DNA from: Promethearchaeota archaeon
GTDB lineage: Archaea; Asgardarchaeota; Lokiarchaeia; Sigynarchaeales; SOKP01
DNA length: 5,418 bases
Direction of reading: 5' to 3'
NCBI GenBank assembly: GCA_019057975.1
Contig: JAHLWJ010000319.1
Coordinates: 1 to 5,418, forward strand
The notes under the pieces: generated by a model
Told to the model about the DNA's origin: nothing
Seen by the model: only the letters and a program-made list of their open reading frames with translations
The model's database searches: none
Part shown: positions 1 to 3,143 of the stretch, in pieces
Position numbering within the stretch: the first letter of the stretch is position 1
Layout: each line of letters opens with the position of its first letter
Position numbers and translations under genes: made by a program

Positions 1-1
1 T

Positions 2-163
2 TTATTTGTAATAGATATATTCTTTACTATTTATCTTTATTCGAAACAATATAATGTATATGATAAGCTACGAGATAGAGAATTATATCTTGCTATTTTG
101 GATATAAATAAAAATATTAGTGATTTAACTAATTTAATAAAACATATAAATAAAAAAGATTAA
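2..163 (+). CDS. C-terminal fragment of an unrecognised protein, cut by the window edge
   Basis: An open frame runs in from the left edge and ends at TAA 161-163, giving 53 visible residues with no start codon inside the window. The visible part begins with a hydrophobic, aromatic stretch (LFVIDIFFTIYLY). It continues into a charged, helix-prone tail rich in Lys, Asp and Leu that ends HINKKD. This looks like a last membrane helix followed by a short cytoplasmic coiled tail, but the length is small and I do not recognise a family. The frame stays open for 53 codons in DNA where stop codons are frequent, and a T7 tract follows at 234-240, both of which favour a real gene end. A chance open frame remains possible. 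Confidence 0.45.
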   Translation, partial: LFVIDIFFTIYLYSKQYNVYDKLRDRELYLAILDINKNISDLTNLIKHINKKD

Positions 164-233
164 TTATAAGCTAAAACATAGATTTTATCATATTTATAAT
201 TAAAACTATAATCAAAACACTTATTTGTTCCTA

Positions 234-240
234 TTTTTTT
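234..240 (+). terminator. T7 tract after the left-edge gene
   Basis: Seven consecutive T bases lie about 70 bases after the stop at 163 on the same strand. Archaeal RNA polymerase commonly terminates at oligo-U tracts, so this is a candidate terminator for the plus-strand gene. No strong hairpin precedes it. The 10-base perfect palindrome AATGATCATT (243-252) follows directly. Confidence 0.35.
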
Positions 241-277
241 CGAATGATCATTTTCGATTAATATAATTTATCAAAAA

Positions 278-356
278 AGTTCAAAATCATCTAAAATCGA
301 TTTATTTTAGGAAGAACTAATAATATTTTGTATTATTTTGTAATAAAAAATAATAT
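278..356. repeat. Two AT-rich hairpins between convergent genes
   Basis: The first is a two-part stem: AGTTC (278-282) pairs with GAACT (314-318), enclosing CTAAAAT (291-297) paired with ATTTTAG (304-310) around a 6-base loop. The second is TATTATTTT (331-339) paired with AAAATAATA (347-355), with a 7-base loop and a flanking G-U pair. They sit in the gene-free interval 164-447 between a plus-strand and a minus-strand gene end, so a bidirectional 3'-end role is the simplest reading. Nothing else was found in that interval apart from the terminators listed. Confidence 0.35.
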
Positions 357-370
357 CTTAATGATTCGCG

Positions 371-418
371 AAAAAAAATTAGTTTATTCCTTAATATTAT
401 ATTTCTTAATGAAATATA
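371..418 (-). terminator. Hairpin plus U8 terminator of the histone/membrane-protein operon
   Basis: On the minus strand, 30 bases after the stop of the membrane-protein gene, an 8-bp stem (TATATTTC 398-405 with GAAATATA 411-418, 5-base loop) is followed by an A8 run on the plus strand (371-378). That run reads as U8 in the minus-strand transcript. The order of stop, hairpin and U-tract is what a transcript 3' end should look like. Confidence 0.45.
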
Positions 419-447
419 TGGTTTGAAATAAGAGCCTTAGATTTAGA

Positions 448-1002
448 TTAATCTACAATTTCATAAATAATATGAAAACCTAGCAAATAAAAAAAAAATA
501 CAAAAAATCCTAATAAAAAAATGTTTAGACCGATAAAAATCCTGTGTTGTCTTTTCCGAATATCATAAATAATCTCAATTATTATTTCTCGTACCCACCA
601 AATTACTTTATAGAGAAGAAAGAAACTTAAACCTAAAGAATGTATGTTCAAATTAAAATTAAGTAAGATGTAATTTATGGAGATAATAAAAGAAAAAGAT
701 CCTAAATAATATCCATATGAACCTAATAAGAAATTATAGTTATATTTCTCTATAGACTTTCTTTTTATTTTTCTTTCATATTCAGAGTATTGAACAATAC
801 ATTCATAATAGGAACATATTGACACTAATAACCATCCCACGCTAGGATATATGTAAATTTGAGGTATATCTTCAAATGACAGCAATATTGCTAAGACAGC
901 AAAACTACATCCTATTAAGATGCCAGCAAATGTACCATAGTTTCTACTAGAAATTAGTGATCCTAATGGTTTTTTATCGTCTGACTTAGTGTTTTTACTC
1001 AT
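448..1002 (-). CDS. Five-helix integral membrane protein, function unknown
   Basis: This encodes 184 aa from ATG at 1002-1000. After a charged, Lys-rich N-terminus (residues 1-20), hydrophobic segments lie at about 23-42, 47-70, 95-115, 121-137 and 155-175. Basic loops at 77-83 (RKIKRKS) and 149-154 (RKRQHR) fall on one side, so the positive-inside rule predicts N-in and C-out. No catalytic motif, cofactor site or signal peptidase site is apparent, and I do not recognise a family. The gene follows the histone gene with a 49-base gap and the same orientation, so the two may share a transcript. No Shine-Dalgarno sequence precedes the ATG. A leaderless internal start or weak initiation is possible. 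It is real by length and coherent topology, but no function can be assigned. Confidence 0.85.
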   Translation of the reverse strand: MSKNTKSDDKKPLGSLISSRNYGTFAGILIGCSFAVLAILLSFEDIPQIYIYPSVGWLLVSICSYYECIVQYSEYERKIKRKSIEKYNYNFLLGSYGYYLGSFSFIISINYILLNFNLNIHSLGLSFFLLYKVIWWVREIIIEIIYDIRKRQHRIFIGLNIFLLGFFVFFFYLLGFHIIYEIVD

Positions 1003-1051
1003 GATTATGGCTGTTAATTTTTAATCTGTAATGAATTAATTATTAGAAAAA

Positions 1052-1348
1052 TTATAATTCAGTTCCACCATCTTCATCATCCCCTGGATGAAATGGTCCA
1101 ATTCGCGTTCTATATCTTGGTTTTCCTCCTTGGAAATATTTAATAGAAAGTAAAATATCATCTCGAGTAACTTTCTTGCGGTTTGCATGCTTGGTTAAAG
1201 TTAATGCGGTTTTAGTAAGTTGTTCAGCTGATCGACCCATCCAATCTAATAATTCATCCACTGCATCACGAGCAACGATAATAGCCCCATTATGTTTCAT
1301 CAATCTTCTAATAGGAGACCAACTAATATATTCACCCACTTTAATCAC
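1052..1348 (-). CDS. Archaeal histone-fold protein with an acidic C-terminal tail
   Basis: This encodes 98 aa from GTG at 1348-1346, the only plausible start. Residues about 10-72 form a single histone fold that would dimerise and wrap or compact DNA in the nucleoid. The helix 1 segment is WSPIRRLMKHNGA (10-22), the long central helix is about 27-53, and the L2 loop and helix 3 begin with NRKKVTRDDIL (56-66), matching the RKTIxxxDI pattern of archaeal histones. Typical archaeal histones end soon after this. Here about 25 residues follow: a basic patch RYRTR (78-82), then an acidic end DDEDGG (90-95). Trp10, Trp36 and the extended N-terminus are also uncommon. The gene is visibly less AT-rich than its neighbours. 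A TTTAAATA box on the minus strand (1411-1404) gives a short leader. The histone call is firm, but whether it is host chromatin or an element-borne variant is not settled. Confidence 0.92.
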   Translation of the reverse strand: MIKVGEYISWSPIRRLMKHNGAIIVARDAVDELLDWMGRSAEQLTKTALTLTKHANRKKVTRDDILLSIKYFQGGKPRYRTRIGPFHPGDDEDGGTEL

Positions 1349-1464
1349 TGAAAAAGTAATTTTTTTGTTTATGTAATATTAATTAAATTTTATCTCTTAA
1401 AAGTATTTAAATTTTTACTAATTTTTGAAAAATCAAAATCAAAAAACCGAACAGAAGTGGAAAA
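1349..1464. promoter_or_regulatory. Divergent promoter region, histone versus small-gene cluster
   Basis: This interval separates divergently read genes. TATTTAAA on the plus strand at 1404-1411 reads TTTAAATA on the minus strand, a good archaeal TATA box about 60 bases before the histone GTG. The same nearly symmetrical block (TTTAAATTTTT, 1406-1416) could serve the plus-strand cluster, with a start near 1435-1440. An A-rich direct repeat (AAAATC, 1429-1440) lies just downstream. Transcription start sites are inferred from spacing only. Confidence 0.5.
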
Positions 1465-1623
1465 ATGATAGCATTCAATATTATCTCAAATGATTTGCGA
1501 AAAAAAATTATTTCTGATCTATTTTGTCTTCATTTAAAAAAAATAAGAAAAGGTGGTTATATTATATGTATCAACTGTGGTACTTCTTGGAAGGTGAATA
1601 ATAATACGGGAACTTCAAAATAA
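1465..1623 (+). CDS. Small 52-aa protein with one CxxC knuckle
   Basis: ATG 1465 to TAA 1621-1623 encodes 52 aa. The first 30 residues are amphipathic and basic (NDLRKKIISDLF, then HLKKIRKGG). Next comes YIICINCGTSW, with Cys35 and Cys38 in a CxxCG turn typical of half a zinc ribbon. Only Cys21 and His23 lie upstream as possible further ligands, so this may bind metal as a dimer or be a truncated zinc ribbon. GTGG at 1457-1460 may act as a weak ribosome site. It is the first of three close-packed small genes and follows the divergent promoter. I do not recognise it. The CxxCG motif and the gene spacing are the main support. Confidence 0.5.
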   Translation: MIAFNIISNDLRKKIISDLFCLHLKKIRKGGYIICINCGTSWKVNNNTGTSK

Positions 1624-1635
1624 ATTGTATATTAA

Positions 1636-1809
1636 ATGGAAGATGAAAAAAATATGACAGGAAAAGGTAAACTTGAAAAATGGACAATTCCTACTCTAAA
1701 ATTTAAATTTATTTACTACAGCTTGATGATTTTTATTGAGTTTATGTTACTACTGTCTGCGTTTGGATTTTTTGATACAGATGCTAAATTCTTTTGGTGG
1801 CAGAGGTAA
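1636..1809 (+). CDS. Small 57-aa single-span membrane protein
   Basis: ATG 1636 to TAA 1807-1809 gives 57 aa. An in-frame ATG at 1654, preceded by GGAAGATG, is an alternative start that would give 51 aa. The N-terminus is charged (EDEKNMTGKGKLEKW). One hydrophobic helix spans about residues 24-46 (includes YYSLMIFIEFMLLLSAFGFF), and the protein ends DTDAKFFWWQR. The basic segment before the helix predicts N-in. It lies 12 bases after the previous stop and its stop is one base before the next ATG, an arrangement expected of a co-translated cluster. No family recognised. The coherent transmembrane pattern and context argue for a real gene despite its size. Confidence 0.55.
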   Translation: MEDEKNMTGKGKLEKWTIPTLKFKFIYYSLMIFIEFMLLLSAFGFFDTDAKFFWWQR

Positions 1810-1810
1810 T

Positions 1811-2050
1811 ATGGCAAAATATTGCTGTAGACAATGTGGAAAAGCAATAAAACACAATAAACTTTTTTGTTATAAGAATTGTCAGGTTCTATACTTCGAA
1901 AAAATTAATGATATAAAAATTAGAACATGGACTAACAAAAATAATCAAAGTAAGCGTCGCGATTTTAAACTGTCGAATCTTTTGAATGAAGAAAATTTGA
2001 AAGCCAAGATTGAGAAAACAGAGAGGAACATGGACAAAAAGATGAACTAA
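1811..2050 (+). CDS. 79-aa zinc-binding protein of the short treble-clef/Zn-ribbon type
   Basis: The frame is open from a TTG at 1736. The ATG at 1811 is preferred because GGTGG (1796-1800) and AGAGGT (1802-1807) precede it and because residues before it lack family character. The N-terminus holds CRQCGKAI (Cys6, Cys9) and FCYKNC (Cys20, Cys24), a C-x2-C-x10-C-x3-C site. This resembles the archaeal DUF2116-type Zn-ribbon pattern (CxxCGxxI...FCSxxC), with the usual Ser replaced by Tyr. The remaining 50 residues are basic and then a charged helix (NEENLKAKIEKTERNMDKK), suggesting nucleic-acid or protein contact. It is the last gene of the three-gene cluster and a U-tract follows. The zinc site is clear but the partner is unknown. 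Confidence 0.75.
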   Translation: MAKYCCRQCGKAIKHNKLFCYKNCQVLYFEKINDIKIRTWTNKNNQSKRRDFKLSNLLNEENLKAKIEKTERNMDKKMN

Positions 2051-2157
2051 TTAAAAAGATAAAATATTATTTGATTTTGACAAGATAGAATGACGAGAAT
2101 AATATAATTTATAAATGTTAAAAATAATTATAATAATTAGAAAAATTAATTTTAAGA

Positions 2158-2181
2158 TTTATCTTTTTTAATTCACTTTTT
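2158..2181 (+). terminator. U-tract terminator after the small-gene cluster
   Basis: T6 at 2164-2169 and T5 at 2177-2181 follow the last small gene by about 110 bases. The block TTTATCTTTTT (2158-2168) is the exact reverse complement of AAAAAGATAAA (2053-2063), which lies just past the stop codon. The transcript end could therefore fold back on itself over a long loop. It is plausible as an archaeal U-tract terminator. The long-range pairing could be coincidence in such AT-rich DNA. Confidence 0.4.
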
Positions 2182-2185
2182 CGTT

Positions 2186-2225
2186 CTTGGTCTCCAACCA
2201 GGTTTTGCCCCGTCTTGGGGTAAAA
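2186..2225. other. GC-rich tandem double hairpin, candidate structured RNA or DNA element
   Basis: Two stems abut without a spacer. Hairpin 1: CTTGGT (2186-2191) pairs with ACCAGG (2197-2202), six pairs including one G-U, loop CTCCA. Hairpin 2: TTTTGCCCC (2203-2211) pairs with GGGGTAAAA (2217-2225), nine pairs including one G-U, loop GTCTT. Both stems are closed by 5-base loops. The block is the most GC-rich spot in a 400-base gene-free, AT-rich interval, the usual sign of selected structure. The G-U pairs favour function as RNA from the plus strand. It does not fit tRNA geometry (5-base loops, no T-arm). Alternatives are a replication-origin hairpin, a transposon-end palindrome or a leader element of the downstream operon. 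Confidence 0.5.
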
Positions 2226-2271
2226 CTAAAAATGAACCCTAAGTAATTTTTTACATCACCATTATTTATAA

Positions 2272-2283
2272 GATTTATAAATC
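2272..2283. repeat. 12-base perfect palindrome GATTTATAAATC
   Basis: A fully self-complementary 12-mer in the gene-free interval. Its centre TTTATAAA is also TATA-box-like. It could be a protein-binding site or a promoter element reading either way. The short length and AT content make chance a serious alternative. Confidence 0.3.
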
Positions 2284-2332
2284 ATTGAGCTAATTTGTTA
2301 AAATCATGTGCTCATATATGTTAAATGTTGAA

Positions 2333-2370
2333 ACTATGTATTACATCATTTTGACATAGTATTTAAATAT
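2333..2370 (+). promoter_or_regulatory. Inverted repeat and TATA box upstream of the helicase operon
   Basis: ACTATGT (2333-2339) and ACATAGT (2354-2360) form a perfect 7-bp inverted repeat with centres 21 bases apart, about two helical turns, as expected for a dimeric regulator. Directly after it lies TTTAAATA (2362-2369), identical to the proposed histone TATA box. This predicts a start near 2390-2395 and a leader of roughly 65 bases. A repressor or activator bound to the repeat would sit at or over the TATA-binding/TFB site. The regulator is unknown. Confidence 0.5.
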
Positions 2371-2395
2371 TTTGAAAATAATTATTAATTATATA

Positions 2396-2422
2396 AGTGT
2401 TTTGAATTTTTTTATAAACACT
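2396..2422 (+). repeat. Leader inverted repeat AGTGTTT / AAACACT
   Basis: AGTGTTT (2396-2402) and AAACACT (2416-2422) pair perfectly across a 13-base loop, at or just after the predicted transcription start. It may be a 5'-UTR hairpin or an operator dyad. The AGTGTT half-site reappears as an inverted pair after the helicase gene (5071-5111). Confidence 0.4.
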
Positions 2423-2442
2423 ATTAATTTAATAAAAAAATT

Positions 2443-2447
2443 GGAGA
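2443..2447 (+). promoter_or_regulatory. Ribosome binding site GGAGA that defines the first operon gene
   Basis: GGAGA lies 9 bases before ATG 2457. It is the best Shine-Dalgarno match in this leader and the main reason to accept the 32-codon frame that follows as translated. Confidence 0.6.
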
Positions 2448-2456
2448 TTAAGAATA

Positions 2457-2555
2457 ATGAATGTAAGATTTTATACTAATCAACTTAAATATAGTTCTAT
2501 TCTTTCCCCGAAAAATTATAGATCGAAGGTTGATTCGGGGCGTTTCTTCATATGA
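2457..2555 (+). CDS. 32-aa basic peptide at the head of the helicase operon
   Basis: ATG 2457 to TGA 2553-2555 encodes a 32-aa basic peptide beginning MNVRFYTNQLKYSS and ending VDSGRFFI. It has no Cys and no membrane helix, and I do not recognise it. Support comes from the GGAGA site with ideal spacing and its position as the first frame of a compact operon, ending 4 bases before the next start. The stop region reads ATATGACTAAGTGATAAGTG: an ATG overlaps the stop but opens only a 3-residue frame, and GTG 2560 begins the next gene. It could be a functional small protein or a leader peptide whose translation controls the genes behind it. A frameshift fusion with the next gene is unlikely because TAA 2557-2559 blocks that frame. 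Confidence 0.5.
   Translation: MNVRFYTNQLKYSSILSPKNYRSKVDSGRFFI
2506..2540 (+). promoter_or_regulatory. CCCCGAA / TTCGGGG hairpin inside the leader peptide gene
   Basis: CCCCGAA (2506-2512) pairs perfectly with TTCGGGG (2534-2540) over a 21-base loop. The GC-rich arms stand out here. The hairpin ends 19 bases before GTG 2560 and lies within the translated 32-codon frame, so ribosome movement would open it. That would suit translational coupling or attenuation of the next gene, which lacks a good ribosome site of its own. The role is inferred. Confidence 0.45.
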
Positions 2556-2559
2556 CTAA

Positions 2560-2772
2560 GTGATAAGTGATTTTAAAGCGTTTACATCTAATTGTAATTC
2601 TATTTACTTTAAAAACGAGTATCTTAATGATATTAGAGATATCCATCTTGTTTTATCCAACACTTCAGACTTAAGTAATAGTCAGAAGTTAGCCCTCTGT
2701 AGCAGACAGAGATATTTCATTAATCTTTATTTAAGGCAAGTAATATCAAATCATTTAGGAGGGCGTAGATAA
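2560..2772 (+). CDS. 70-aa protein of unknown function, operon gene 2
   Basis: GTG 2560 to TAA 2770-2772 encodes 70 aa. TAA at 2557-2559 forbids an upstream extension and there is no internal Met, so GTG is the only standard start. The start has no adjacent ribosome site and probably relies on reinitiation from the previous stop 4 bases away. The N-terminal half is mixed (FKAFTSNCNSIYFKNEY). The C-terminal half looks helical and basic (SQKLALCSRQRYFINLYLRQ, ending HLGGRR). Cys12 and Cys47 are isolated, so no metal site is evident. The gene's last bases encode the strong ribosome site of gene 3 and its stop overlaps that gene's ATG (TAATG). No homolog comes to mind. A small DNA-binding or helicase accessory role is only a guess from context. 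Confidence 0.65.
   Translation: MISDFKAFTSNCNSIYFKNEYLNDIRDIHLVLSNTSDLSNSQKLALCSRQRYFINLYLRQVISNHLGGRR
2758..2763 (+). promoter_or_regulatory. Strong ribosome binding site GGAGGG for the zinc-ribbon gene
   Basis: GGAGGG lies 8 bases before ATG 2772 and fixes that start over the in-frame Met8 and Met15 alternatives. It lies within the last codons of the preceding gene. Confidence 0.75.
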
Positions 2773-3143
2773 TGGTTGAACAATACTCATATATGAAAAA
2801 TCTCAATTTGGTAATGAATTTTATCTGCCCACGATGTCGTGGAATTATATCACAAAGCACTCTTTTTGCCGAAAGTAAACTCATGATAATCAATTTCAGG
2901 ATATGTTATCATTGTATTTCAACATATTCGGTTACACCTACATTTGATAACATTAAAAAGTTCAATATATTCAAAAATGAACTTATAAGAAGTATTAGAA
3001 ATAGAGATATTAAAACGCGTACGGTTCGAAATGATACAGCAAAACAAGTAGATAAAGATATGAATAGATATGTTAAAAAAATAAATAAGTATAAGATAAA
3101 AGATATTGAAGCTATAACAGGAGAAGGGGGCTTTAATAATTGA
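2772..3143 (+). CDS. 123-aa zinc-ribbon protein, operon gene 3
   Basis: ATG 2772 to TGA 3141-3143 encodes 123 aa. CPRCRG (Cys19, Cys22) and CYHC (Cys45, Cys48) form a C-x2-C-x22-C-x2-C zinc ribbon in the first 50 residues. The part from about 60 to 123 is strongly basic and helix-prone (RSIRNRDIKTRTVRND, then RYVKKINKYKIKDIEA), with no hydrophobic core of its own. That layout suits a nucleic-acid or protein adaptor. It starts with ATG overlapping the previous stop and ends with its TGA inside the TTGA junction that starts the helicase. The two products are therefore likely made in fixed ratio and may act together, for example as a loader or accessory factor. The zinc ribbon is seen in the sequence, but the partnership is inferred. 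No specific family is recognised. Confidence 0.8.
   Translation: MVEQYSYMKNLNLVMNFICPRCRGIISQSTLFAESKLMIINFRICYHCISTYSVTPTFDNIKKFNIFKNELIRSIRNRDIKTRTVRNDTAKQVDKDMNRYVKKINKYKIKDIEAITGEGGFNN
3120..3142 (+). promoter_or_regulatory. Ribosome site and TTGA stop-start overlap for the helicase gene
   Basis: GGAG (3120-3123) and GGGGG (3126-3130) precede TTG 3140-3142, whose last bases form the TGA stop of the preceding gene. No ATG occurs in the helicase frame until residue 152, beyond the P-loop, so the rare TTG start is accepted. Confidence 0.65.

Noticed and set aside
1176..1376. 66-codon plus-strand open frame
   Set aside because: It is antisense to the histone gene, whose fold is unmistakable, and the plus-strand translation has no family features.
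1736..1810. Upstream TTG start extending the zinc protein by 25 residues
   Set aside because: ATG 1811 has better ribosome-site candidates, and the extra stretch overlaps the 57-aa membrane-protein frame, which looks more protein-like there.
2186..2225. tRNA gene at the GC-rich double hairpin
   Set aside because: Loops are 5 bases, no anticodon arm with T33, no T-arm consensus and no acceptor stem could be paired.
2186..2225. IS200/IS605-type transposon end
   Set aside because: Subterminal hairpins would fit, but no TnpA or TnpB coding sequence is present in the window.
2457..2772. Single frameshifted gene joining the 32-aa and 70-aa frames
   Set aside because: TAA 2557-2559 stops the second frame just before GTG 2560, so a single shift cannot join them without also bypassing a stop.
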